Below are positions 18,495-27,124 of a DNA stretch of 64,000 nt, piece after piece; positions within the stretch are counted from its first letter, which is position 1, and each line of letters begins with the position of its first letter. Both the position numbers and the translations under genes were made by a program. The notes under the pieces are model-generated. The model was not told the origin of the DNA. It did no database searches and saw only the letters and a program-made list of their open reading frames with translations. The stretch is from Aureococcus anophagefferens (taxonomy: Eukaryota > Sar > Pelagophyceae > Pelagomonadales > Pelagomonadaceae), in assembly GCF_000186865.1 (NCBI RefSeq), contig NW_008705566.1:1977699-2041698 (forward strand), written 5' to 3'.

Positions 18495-19561
18495 GCGTCG
18501 TAGAGCGCGTAGCCGATCCCGGCCGTCGAGTCCGCGCGCTGGCCGACGCCCGGCGTGAACACGGAGCCCCGGATGACCGGGGCTAAATCCGTCGGCGAGA
18601 TCGCCGTCTCCCGCTTCTCGAAGACGACGACGGACTCGAAGACGCTGATGGCCTTGGTCTCCCGCGCGAAGGCGACGTCCTCCGCCGACAGGCGCGCGCG
18701 CGCGTCCGACGCGACGGGGAGGTGGAAGTAGTGGAGCGCGTCCATCTTCCGCTTCACGAACTCCACGAACGACCGGGGCCCGTCGCCGCCGAAGGACGGC
18801 CAGTAGGACGTGTGGCAGTCCTCGACGACGTAGACGCCGCCGGCCGCGAGCCTCGGGTAGAGGAACTCGAACGTGCCGATCTGCTGGCGCATGCCGTGGC
18901 CGCCGTCGTCGACGACGACGTCGAGCGCGCCCGACGCCGCGGCCAGGATCCGCGCGAGGAACGCCGGGTCCGCCTGGTCGCCGTGGTGCGTCGTCGCGGC
19001 CGGGTCGCCCGCGACGCAGCGCGGGTTGATGTCGGCGCAGTGGAGCTCGAGGCCCGGCCCGAGCCACGACCGCCAGAGCACGCTCGAGCCGCCGTCGGCG
19101 ACGCCGATCTCGAGCATGCGGAAGCTTCGACGCCGGAAGGGCGCGAGATGCCGCTCGTAGACCTCGAAGTAGTGGCGGTACTTCTCGAGGCCCGGGCCCG
19201 CATCGTAGGCGTCGACGAGCGCGACGAGGTCGTCCTCGGGCGGCGACGCCTCCGTCTCCGTCGCGTCCGCGACGACCCATTTGCACGCGGCCTTGCCGTC
19301 GTCCGTGCCCAGGTGGATGAGGTAGAGGCAGCGGTCCAGCACGTGCGACGCCGCGGTTTTTGCGATGCTCGGGCAGCTCGCCGAGGTCGGCGCGACGGCG
19401 GCGCAGAGGAGGGCCACGTCCTCGTCGATGCGGTAGTCCCGCGTCACGAAGAGGACCTGGCCTTCGTCGAGCTGGAGGTCCATGTGCAGCTCGAAGAAGC
19501 CGCGCCGCTCCGCGAGGCGCGCATGGGTGAGAGCGAGCAGGGACGCGAGGACGTGGCGCAT
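18491..19561 (-). CDS. Class I SAM-dependent methyltransferase-like protein
   Basis: 356 residues from the ATG at 19561. Motif I is clear (FRMLEIGVADGGSSVLWRSW) and is followed by LHCADINPRC (acidic residue for the SAM ribose) and DVVVDDGGHGMRQQI. A VYVVEDCHTSYWPS block looks like the Mt-24D / cephalosporin-hydroxylase-type methyltransferase fold. The N-terminus is hydrophobic (VLASLLALTHARL) and may be a signal peptide, which would place it in the secretory route. Substrate unknown. The 3' end overlaps the preceding gene by 4 bp, tail to tail. Confidence 0.75.
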   Translation of the reverse strand: MRHVLASLLALTHARLAERRGFFELHMDLQLDEGQVLFVTRDYRIDEDVALLCAAVAPTSASCPSIAKTAASHVLDRCLYLIHLGTDDGKAACKWVVADATETEASPPEDDLVALVDAYDAGPGLEKYRHYFEVYERHLAPFRRRSFRMLEIGVADGGSSVLWRSWLGPGLELHCADINPRCVAGDPAATTHHGDQADPAFLARILAAASGALDVVVDDGGHGMRQQIGTFEFLYPRLAAGGVYVVEDCHTSYWPSFGGDGPRSFVEFVKRKMDALHYFHLPVASDARARLSAEDVAFARETKAISVFESVVVFEKRETAISPTDLAPVIRGSVFTPGVGQRADSTAGIGYALYDA

Positions 19562-19696
19562 CTTCGCTAGGGCCGCCCCATGCCGCTGGCCATGCCGCTG
19601 GCTTTTTAATTACAGGTGCAAGAAAATGGGGTTAACATCTCGCTAAATCTTGTGGCAAATCTCGAGAACAAATCGCGCGCCTCTGGCCGCGCAATT

Positions 19697-20425
19697 ATGG
19701 TCCACGCCGCGCTGCTCGCGCTGCTCGCGACCGCCGCTGCGCTGCAGCCGCCGTCGAAGCGGCTCCCGCCCGCGAGCAGTCCGGCGAACGAAGGGCGCTT
19801 CCCGACGGCGTCGACGCCGCCGACGGAGGTCATCGAGGCCCAGCTGCGCGCGCTGTCGACGAACGACCTGCAGACGGCCTACTCGCTCTGCTCGCGCGCC
19901 TGGCGCGCCATCATCGTCGAGGAGGGCCGCGCGCAGGGCGGCGGCGGCCAGCTCGACCCGCCCGCGGACGTCGTGCGGCGGCGCCTGCGGTGTACGCTCG
20001 ACGAGACGTGCCCGGGCCTCATCGGCCACGGCTGGGCGGAGATCGTGTCCGGTCTAGCGATCAACGACCGCGCGAACGGGCGCCTGCCCCGCTACACGGC
20101 GCGCGTGAAGGTGAAGACCTTCCACGCGGACATGTACGACGCGTCCGACGGCGGCTGGCTCCAGGCCGCGGCCGACGCCGCGCCGCCGGTCTATTTTGTC
20201 TTCACGCTCATGCGCCAGCACGACCCGCCGCCGCCGGAGCGCCTCAGCATCGACCCCCGCGAGACGGAGCGCTTCGACGGCTTCGACCAGTGCTGGTTCG
20301 TGTCGTCCATCGTGCCCGAGCGCAAGGGCGGCCGCGGCGACGACGACGACGAGCCGCCGCCCGCGCCCCTCGACGGCGCGCCGAAGAAGGCCGCGGCGCG
20401 CGCGCGGCCCCGGAGCCTCGCGTGA
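19697..20425 (+). CDS. DUF4864-like protein with signal peptide
   Basis: 242 residues from the ATG at 19697, chosen because it opens a signal-like segment (MVHAALLALLATAAALQPP) after an A/T-rich leader at 19600-19690. The core IEAQLRALSTNDLQTAYSLC resembles the start of DUF4864 domains, found in many plastid and cyanobacterial proteins. The rest includes YTARVKVKTF strands and DGFDQCWFVSSI. The C-terminus is acidic then basic, with low complexity. Location could be secretory or plastid. Function unknown. Confidence 0.6.
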   Translation: MVHAALLALLATAAALQPPSKRLPPASSPANEGRFPTASTPPTEVIEAQLRALSTNDLQTAYSLCSRAWRAIIVEEGRAQGGGGQLDPPADVVRRRLRCTLDETCPGLIGHGWAEIVSGLAINDRANGRLPRYTARVKVKTFHADMYDASDGGWLQAAADAAPPVYFVFTLMRQHDPPPPERLSIDPRETERFDGFDQCWFVSSIVPERKGGRGDDDDEPPPAPLDGAPKKAAARARPRSLA

Positions 20426-20464
20426 CATCAACATCAAAAGTGAACATACAGGTGGGGGCACGGC

Positions 20465-22117
20465 CTAGGGCTTGTCCTGGCGGCAGTCGTAGGTCGCGGT
20501 CGCGTTGGACCCGAACTGGTTCTCGACGTAGATCGTGCCCGTCTTCGACGTCGCGGCGAGCTTCGCGTGGACCGCCGTCGCCCGCCAGTGGGGCGCGAAG
20601 CTGAACCGACCCGTCGCCAGCTCCGCGTCCTTGTCGTCGGTGATGTTGAAGAAGCCCTCGTACTGGCTCGCCTGCTTGAACGCGTTCGCGACGCCAAAGG
20701 TGACGTCGTGGCCGTCGCAGGTGACGTCGTAGACGAGGGGCCCCTCGTAGAAGCGCTCGACGCTGTACATGAGCCAGCCCGTGCCGCGCGCGCACGTCTC
20801 GCCGTCGGCGCACGTCTTCTTGCCGTAGATGTCCAGCCGGAAGGCCGTCTCCATGGAGTCGCGCGCGATCTCGGCGACGCGCGCCTCGTAGGCGTCGGAG
20901 CCGTTGATCGTCTCGCTGGGCCACCAGCAGGCGAGCATGTTGCCCGTGGGCAGGCGGTCGTTGTCGCCGAAGTTCTGCGAGTACGCGCCCGTGTCGTACT
21001 CCCAGACGACCGTCGCGTTCGCGTCGTCGGAGTCGGGCGCGAACTCGACGATCAGCAGCTTGGAATTCTTCTTCGTGTCGAAGTTGTTGTTCATGAGCGC
21101 GTACTGGCTCTTGCCGATGAACTCCGCGTTGTGCTGGCCGACCCAGTAGCTCTCGCCCGGCGCGTAGTAGTCGCCCGTGTATCCGACCCCGAAGTCGCCG
21201 TCGTCGCCGCCCAAAGCCCAGATCTTCGACCCGTTGCCCGCGTGGACGTAGTACAGCGTGTTCGTCATGCGCGACGAGATCAGGAGATACGCGTCGTCCT
21301 CCAGCGCCTGGATGTGGTTCAGATCCTGCACGTCCGCGCGGGGCACGCCCGAGATGCGCATGGCCGACGACTTGGGGCAGGCCGTGCCGAGGTCGACGCA
21401 CGTCTCCTGGAACTCCTCCGACGGCAGGGCGCTCCAGAACGCGTTGCCCTGGTAGCCCTTCTGGACGTCGTGCGTGTTGATCTCGACGTCCGTCAGGCGC
21501 TCGTACGCGCCCGTCCGCCAGTCCACCTTGAACGCGTAGCCCTTGAGGAGCGTGTTCTTGCCCGCGGCGAAGACAAACTCGGACTCGGACCAGGGCTTGA
21601 GGCCCGCGGCGCGCCAGACGTCGCCGCCCTGGTGGAGCGGGACCATCGTCTTTATCTCTCCGGCGTAGGACACGACGACGAACCACGAGGAGGCGAAGTC
21701 GCCCGTCGTATCCTGCCAGACCATGTTGAAGGCCACGTAGCCCCCGAGCGCCACGGAACCGATGGATCCCTCTACTAGCTCACGGTCGACCTCTAGCTCC
21801 ATCTTCCGCGGCACGTACCGCCAGAGCGTGTCGTCGTCCAGATCGCGGCAGTCGCCGACGCCCTCCATCTTGGCCACGTGCTCGCAGACGGCGTCGATGG
21901 CCGTGAAGTCCGTGGAGTTTAGCGTGACGACGGACGTCGTCGGCTCCGCCGCCGCGGCGTGCATGCCGCGCTTCTCCTTGAGCTCCTCCTCCAGAAAGTG
22001 CCACTCGTTGCGCGAGGCGGCGAAGCCGAGGAAGAGCAGGGCCGCGCCGGCGCCGAAGCCCACGACGCGGTGCACGCCGCGCCGCGGCGGCGCGTCGAGG
22101 TCCGTGTAGCCCGACAT
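20465..22117 (-). CDS. Arylsulfotransferase-like (ASST) type II membrane protein
   Basis: 550 residues. One membrane segment near the N-terminus (VVGFGAGAALLFLGFAAS) after a short cytosolic tail predicts a type II protein. The rest looks like the ASST beta-propeller: DVQDLNHIQALEDDAYLLIS, MTNTLYYVHAGNGSKIWALG, YWVGQHNAEFIGKSQYALMN, then SKLLIVEFAPDSD and NDRLPTGNML. These match the Arylsulfotran family, whose characterised members transfer sulfate between phenols without PAPS. The activity here is not shown. Starts at the ATG at 22117, 63 bp from the foldback element. Confidence 0.78.
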   Translation of the reverse strand: MSGYTDLDAPPRRGVHRVVGFGAGAALLFLGFAASRNEWHFLEEELKEKRGMHAAAAEPTTSVVTLNSTDFTAIDAVCEHVAKMEGVGDCRDLDDDTLWRYVPRKMELEVDRELVEGSIGSVALGGYVAFNMVWQDTTGDFASSWFVVVSYAGEIKTMVPLHQGGDVWRAAGLKPWSESEFVFAAGKNTLLKGYAFKVDWRTGAYERLTDVEINTHDVQKGYQGNAFWSALPSEEFQETCVDLGTACPKSSAMRISGVPRADVQDLNHIQALEDDAYLLISSRMTNTLYYVHAGNGSKIWALGGDDGDFGVGYTGDYYAPGESYWVGQHNAEFIGKSQYALMNNNFDTKKNSKLLIVEFAPDSDDANATVVWEYDTGAYSQNFGDNDRLPTGNMLACWWPSETINGSDAYEARVAEIARDSMETAFRLDIYGKKTCADGETCARGTGWLMYSVERFYEGPLVYDVTCDGHDVTFGVANAFKQASQYEGFFNITDDKDAELATGRFSFAPHWRATAVHAKLAATSKTGTIYVENQFGSNATATYDCRQDKP

Positions 22118-22179
22118 GCTGCCCCGACGGACTCAAAGTTGGCTCCTCATGAGCTCAAGGATTCGCGAGGACGGTGCCG

Positions 22180-24008
22180 CTGTGCACACCCTAATCAGAG
22201 GGGGTGCTGCGGCCACTAGACGTCCAGCCCCCCCGGTGCGCACGGACGCGCGCGTCGAGCGGCCCGAGAGCGATTGGCGCTGTCGACTGCTACCTCTAGG
22301 AGGGCCGGAAACGCTCTTCTTTGTTTCGTAGACCCGACTTCGCGCGCGCACGCGTCGGTCGACAAAGTGGCGGAATCGGCCGAGCCAGCCGTGCTCCGGC
22401 GGATCAGCGTTTGAATAGCTTCTTTTGCGACTGGAGGCTCGTCATGGTGGTGCGAGTCGATGGTGCGACGCACTCTTTGTGGTTCGTCGACTTTTGGGCG
22501 ACTCGCGAATGTCCGCCGGGCGCCGAAGCGCTTCGACCGAAAACGCGAGCCGCGGTGCGCCTGTGGGCGCTGGCGGCGGTCTGGCTGTCGTCGAAGGCGT
22601 GGACCATATGTTACGAGCGGGCGAAGGCGTCGGAGTCGCCCCGGGTTGCGAAATCGGCGTGCGAGAGGTTGTTCTGGTCAAAAGTGGCCTCAAATAGCCC
22701 GAAAACGAATGATTTCGGCGCCAAACGCAGCGTTTCGCGTCGACCGATCACCGTCGCTGTGTTCCGCCGGGCGGTTCGACATCATAGAGCTCCTGCACGG
22801 CGATCTACACCGTCTCCGACGCCCACAAGGTGCCCGACACTCGCCGAAAGCGTCTCGGCCGAGAAGCGGCGAATGGTCTCCGCGGCCTGTTTCGACCGCG
22901 TCCGGGCCTCGGTCGAGGTTTGTGCGACCTGTCCGTCCATCGACGGTCCCGACCGCAGCCGCGAGCGGCTGGATCGCCGCAGAGAGCGCCTTGGAGCGCC
23001 TCCAGGGGCTCAGAATAGCCCATTTTCACCTAAATTTGCTCCTGCAGGCTCTGTAGCCAGCCTCCGCGGGCCGCCCGTGCTTTCCTGAGAGCCGCCCGCG
23101 TCGGTTTCGTTCACGCTTAAGCAGGAACTTGCGTGGGTAAGCTCTAGAGAGCCTTATGGGAGTGCTTTTAGGTAAAAATGAGCTATTTTGAGCCCCTGGA
23201 GGCGCTCCAAGGCGCTCTCTGCGGCGATCCAGCCGCCCGCGGCTGCGGTCGGGACCGTCGACGGACGGGCAGGTCGCACAAACCTCGACCGAGGCCCGGA
23301 CGCGGTCGAAACAGGCCGCGGAGACCATTCGCCGCTTCTCGGCCGGGACGCTTTCGGCGAGTGTCGGGCACCTTGTGGGCGTCGGAGACGGTGTAGATCG
23401 CCGTGCAGGAGCTCTATGATGTCGAACCGCCCGGCGGAACACAGCGACGGTGATCGGTCGACGCGAAACGCTGCGTTTGGCGCCGAAATCATTCGTTTTC
23501 GGGCTATTTGAGGCCACTTTTGACCAGAACAACCTCTCGCACGCCGATTTCGCAACCCGGGGCGACTCCGACGCCTTCGCCCGCTCGTAACATATGGTCC
23601 ACGCCTTCGACGACAGCCAGACCGCCGCCAGCGCCCACAGGCGCACCGCGGCTCGCGTTTTCGGTCGAAGCGCTTCGGCGCCCGGCGGACATTCGCGAGT
23701 CGCCCAAAAGTCGACGAACCACAAAGAGTGCGTCGCACCATCGACTCGCACCACCATGACGAGCCTCCAGTCGCAAAAGAAGCTATTCAAACGCTGATCC
23801 GCCGGAGCACGGCTGGCTCGGCCGATTCCGCCACTTTGTCGACCGACGCGTGCGCGCGCGAAGTCGGGTCTACGAAACAAAGAAGAGCGTTTCCGGCCCT
23901 CCTAGAGGTAGCAGTCGACAGCGCCAACCGCTCTCGGGCCGCTCGACGCGCGCGTCCGTGCGCGCTGGAGGCGCGGACGTCTAGTGGCCGCACCATTAGG
24001 GTGTGTGT
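22180..24008. mobile_element. 1.83-kb foldback element with ~0.87-kb inverted arms
   Basis: The sequence from about 22180 to 23057 is repeated in reverse complement from about 23141 to 24008, leaving a loop of roughly 80 bp. Where I compared the arms they differ at only a few positions over some 800 bp; divergence rises near the loop and at the extreme outer ends. The outer ends read CACACCCTAAT and ATTAGGGTGTG. The direct repeat GGTGCCG flanks it at 22173-22179 and 24009-24015 (one base further out differs, C versus T), which suggests a 7-8-bp target duplication. Frames open in both arms begin with non-ATG codons and encode Arg/Ala/Ser-rich low-complexity sequence with no domain, so I do not call them genes. 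A non-autonomous foldback transposon is the simplest reading. Confidence 0.75.
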
Positions 24009-24091
24009 GGTGCCGTGGACAAATTGCGTCGGCTTCGCTGTCGGCGTCGTCGTCGTCCCGTCGACGCAATCACTCGCAGCGAAGTCGTAAA

Positions 24092-25657
24092 ATGGGTCTC
24101 GAGGTCGGCTTCTGCGAGTCGGACATGACGGGCTTCTCGCTCACGCAGCCGGCGGACCACATCGAGCGCTGGTCGCTGCCGCAGGACAACGGGACCCACC
24201 TCGAGATCCCCTGGATGCCGCACGGGCGCGCCTGCGGCATGAACGTCACGGGCTACTACGTCGACGTGAAGACGTCGGCGTCGTTCCTCAACCTCTTCGT
24301 CCACGCCTTCGGGTCCTTCCCGCAGGACATGTGCGACCCCAGGGGGTCCAAGGCGCGCGCGGCGACGTCCGCGACGGCGCCGACGTGCTCGCCCTACGAG
24401 GACCGGTGCCGCGAGCGGGAGCGGCTGGCGACCTTCGTCATCCCGTCGGCGCTGCGCCAGCTCCTCCACCTCGACATCGAGGTCGTCGTGCGCGCGTCGG
24501 GCACGCTCGCGCCCCCGAACGGCGGCGCGCCCGAGCCCGTGACGCACTGGTGCCACGTCTACCGGAAGGCGAAGGGCCCCTCGGCGGACGAGCCCCTCGC
24601 GCTGGCGCCGCGCAAGTGGTGGTCGCCGAAGACCTGGCGGAAGACGCCGGCGCCGGGCCGCGCGCCGTTCCCGCCGTCCGCGGCGCCGCCGACGGGCGTC
24701 GTGGCGGACGCGTTCGCGTTCCACAGCGACCGCATGGCGTCGCTCGAGCCGGCGCTCGTCGCGGCGTCGGCGCCGGTCTACGTGGCGCTCTGCTACCTGG
24801 CGCGGCGGCGGCGGCGCGGCGCGAAACAGCGCGCGCCGGGCGCCGTGTGCTTCGCGCTGCTGCAGCTACTCGTCGGCGTCGCGATCCCGGCCCTCTTCGT
24901 CTCCGTGGGCCGCTCCGCGGCCGCCGCCGACCTGGGCCTCGGCGGGCCGAAGGTGCTCGTAGCGATCATCGCCCAGGCCGTCGTCGCCTACTCGCTCTGG
25001 CCGCGGCTCAAGGACGCGAAGAACGCGTTGAAGGCCTCGGCGGTCACGACGGCGAAACGCGTCCGCCGCATCGCCAAGACCTACGTCGTCAAGGGCAAGA
25101 CGCGCACGGAGGACGTCGTCGTCGAGGACGTGCGCACGAAGCTGCTGGACCACGAGAGCGACACGGACGACGACGAGGACACCGCGGACCTGAACGCGCT
25201 GGACGACTGGCTCGTCGACACGGATCGCGGCGCCAAGGCGCCGCCGGTCATGCCCGCGGCGCCGCCGCCGCCGCCGCCGAAGCCCGTGAGTTTGGCGCCG
25301 GTGCTCGCCTACCACGCCCTCGGCGCGGGGCACTACGGCTACCTCTTCTGCTGGTGCGAGCCCGCGCTCGGCCGCGCGTTCGGCCCCGCGCCCGCCGCGC
25401 TCGCGACGCTCGCCGTCGCGCTCCTCGGCGACGACGCGCCCTTCTCGGCGAACCGCGCCTACGCGCTCGGCGCCCTCTGCGGCCTGCCGGCCCTCCTCGG
25501 CGGCTCGCTCCTCGCCGCGGCGCCCGTCGCCTACGCCGTCGACGCCGCGGCCAACGACGTCGAGCGCGGCGTCGACCTCCCCGACGCCCGCGACGCCAAC
25601 CACCGCCTCGCGGCCCTGCTCCTCCTCGCCCTCGCGGCCGCGCTGCTCCAGTTTTAA
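24092..25657 (+). CDS. Multi-pass membrane protein, unrecognised
   Basis: 521 residues from the ATG at 24092 (AAAATGG context), 83 bp after the foldback element. Residues 1-200 are polar with several Cys and an NVTGYY sequon. Hydrophobic segments follow: LVAASAPVYVALCYLA, AVCFALLQLLVGVAIPALFV, VLVAIIAQAVVAYSLW, then an acidic loop (DHESDTDDDEDTADLNALDD) and a Pro run. At least three more hydrophobic segments lie at the C-terminus (PAALATLAVALLG, LGGSLLAAAPVAYAVDAA, LAALLLLALAAALLQF). I do not recognise the family. An extracytosolic N-terminal domain with six or so membrane spans is the likely topology. Confidence 0.7.
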   Translation: MGLEVGFCESDMTGFSLTQPADHIERWSLPQDNGTHLEIPWMPHGRACGMNVTGYYVDVKTSASFLNLFVHAFGSFPQDMCDPRGSKARAATSATAPTCSPYEDRCRERERLATFVIPSALRQLLHLDIEVVVRASGTLAPPNGGAPEPVTHWCHVYRKAKGPSADEPLALAPRKWWSPKTWRKTPAPGRAPFPPSAAPPTGVVADAFAFHSDRMASLEPALVAASAPVYVALCYLARRRRRGAKQRAPGAVCFALLQLLVGVAIPALFVSVGRSAAAADLGLGGPKVLVAIIAQAVVAYSLWPRLKDAKNALKASAVTTAKRVRRIAKTYVVKGKTRTEDVVVEDVRTKLLDHESDTDDDEDTADLNALDDWLVDTDRGAKAPPVMPAAPPPPPPKPVSLAPVLAYHALGAGHYGYLFCWCEPALGRAFGPAPAALATLAVALLGDDAPFSANRAYALGALCGLPALLGGSLLAAAPVAYAVDAAANDVERGVDLPDARDANHRLAALLLLALAAALLQF

Positions 25658-25693
25658 ACACGGGCGGGTGGGATCTTTATGATGGCCGCGTGT

Positions 25694-26830
25694 TCACTTT
25701 TTCGAAATTCTTGGCAAATTTTCAAGTTCTTGCGCACTGAGAGGCTCAGACTTCGCGCGCTTCGCGTGCGGCGCCGCGTTTTCCTCGTCGACGACGACGG
25801 CGTTCTTGATGAGCTCGGCATCACGCTCATCGGAAGAGCGCACGCGCGTCACCTCGACCTCAGACTTCTCCGTGGTCACCGTGGTCTCCGGGGACGGAAG
25901 CGAGGTCCCAAAGCTGTTGGCGGCGTTCACGGAGATGCTGTATGTGGTGTCGGCGGTCAAGCCAGTGACGGTTACGGCATTAGGCTGGCGTCCGAAGTAG
26001 GAAGCTGTTGAAACGAGAACCATTTTCTGCGAATGAACAAAGGACGTCATGCCGCCGGTTGCGAAACTAATCGAAGCGGCAGTTGTGGCCACGCGCGCAA
26101 TATTTTGCAAAGGGAGCGTGTAAGAGACGCGCACCGACGTGTCGCCGAGGACTTCCACGTCTGGAGCGCCCGGAGCAATCGGCGCAAATTCCTTGGAGCA
26201 GTACGACGTAGAAGGCGATGGAGTTCGACCGGCGCCGTTCAAGCTGAAAACGACCACAGTATACTTCTTCCCTAGTTCCAACCCTGAGACCTTTTTGTAG
26301 GAAGTCCGTGACACTGGAGTCGTCATCATCTGCTTCTCGCGAATTTCATCCCCGGCCTCGTTGGTGAAGACGATCTCGATCGCGTTGCAGCTGAACGGCG
26401 CGGCGAAGAACACGTTCGCAGACCCCATGTCAGCCGGAACCACGACGGGCATGGCGGGCGCTTTCGGCAGCGTGAACGTCTTGGGCAGACTCCGAGGCGA
26501 CTCCGGGCCGAAAGAAATCTCGTCAGATTCGCGCGCGCAGAACGTCGCCGTATATTTGACGTCGGGCTTGAGCCCTTCGACAGTGAAGGCGAGCTTCGTG
26601 AAAGGCGTACGCTGGGACGGCGTGACACGCCAGGCGCGGCCTACCGCGCCGGGCGGTAGCATCACGCCCGTGGCGGGAACCAAGAGCTTGACTTCGTCGT
26701 CGCCCTCAAATAAATAGATGAGGACGTGCGCGGCTGATTTAGGCACGGCTAATGAGACAACGATTTTCGCGTTTAGCACTTCGATGACAGGCGCTTCCAT
26801 TGCGGCCGTGAACTGAGCGGTAGAAGCCAT
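25694..26830 (-). CDS. Fibronectin type III repeat protein (paralog 1)
   Basis: 378 residues from the ATG at 26830; another in-frame ATG at 26800 (MEAPVIEV) lines up with the start of the paralog at 41267. Three to four Fn3-like repeats are seen, each with the end pattern GLKPDVKYTATFCARES, GLELGKKYTVVVFSLNGAG and GLTADTTYSISVNAANSFG. The C-terminus is charged with a possible nuclear signal (KRAKSEPLSAQE). There is no signal peptide, which is unusual for Fn3 domains and suggests an intracellular role. Third positions are less G/C than in neighbouring genes. Shares whole blocks with the gene at 39972-41267 (PESPRSLPKTF, IAPGAPDVEVLGDTSVRV). Confidence 0.8.
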   Translation of the reverse strand: MASTAQFTAAMEAPVIEVLNAKIVVSLAVPKSAAHVLIYLFEGDDEVKLLVPATGVMLPPGAVGRAWRVTPSQRTPFTKLAFTVEGLKPDVKYTATFCARESDEISFGPESPRSLPKTFTLPKAPAMPVVVPADMGSANVFFAAPFSCNAIEIVFTNEAGDEIREKQMMTTPVSRTSYKKVSGLELGKKYTVVVFSLNGAGRTPSPSTSYCSKEFAPIAPGAPDVEVLGDTSVRVSYTLPLQNIARVATTAASISFATGGMTSFVHSQKMVLVSTASYFGRQPNAVTVTGLTADTTYSISVNAANSFGTSLPSPETTVTTEKSEVEVTRVRSSDERDAELIKNAVVVDEENAAPHAKRAKSEPLSAQELENLPRISKK

Positions 26831-27124
26831 CGAAGAACGGCGCGGCGCAGGCGGCGCGGCGCGCGGCGCGGCGGCGGCGGTGGCGCAGGTGAAAGTGAGT
26901 GGCGGCGCGTTCGTCGCAGTGCTGAGCGTGCGCGCGACGGCCCCGGCGCGGTCTACCGCAGCCTCGACGCCCACTTCGAGCCGAGCCTCGTCTGTCGAGG
27001 ACCCGCAGCTGGATGCGCGTTCGCAGAGCCGCCGGGCCGCCGGGGGTCGATAGGCTTGTCGATCCGCCGCGTGCACCCGAGGCCTCGCCGGCTAGACCAA
27101 GTCACAAACAAACTCCCCGTTACA

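Noticed and set aside
22321..23880. Two mirror-image open frames of 250-280 residues in the foldback arms
   Set aside because: They begin at non-ATG codons, are Arg/Ser/Ala-rich with no domain, and exist twice only because the arms are inverted copies.
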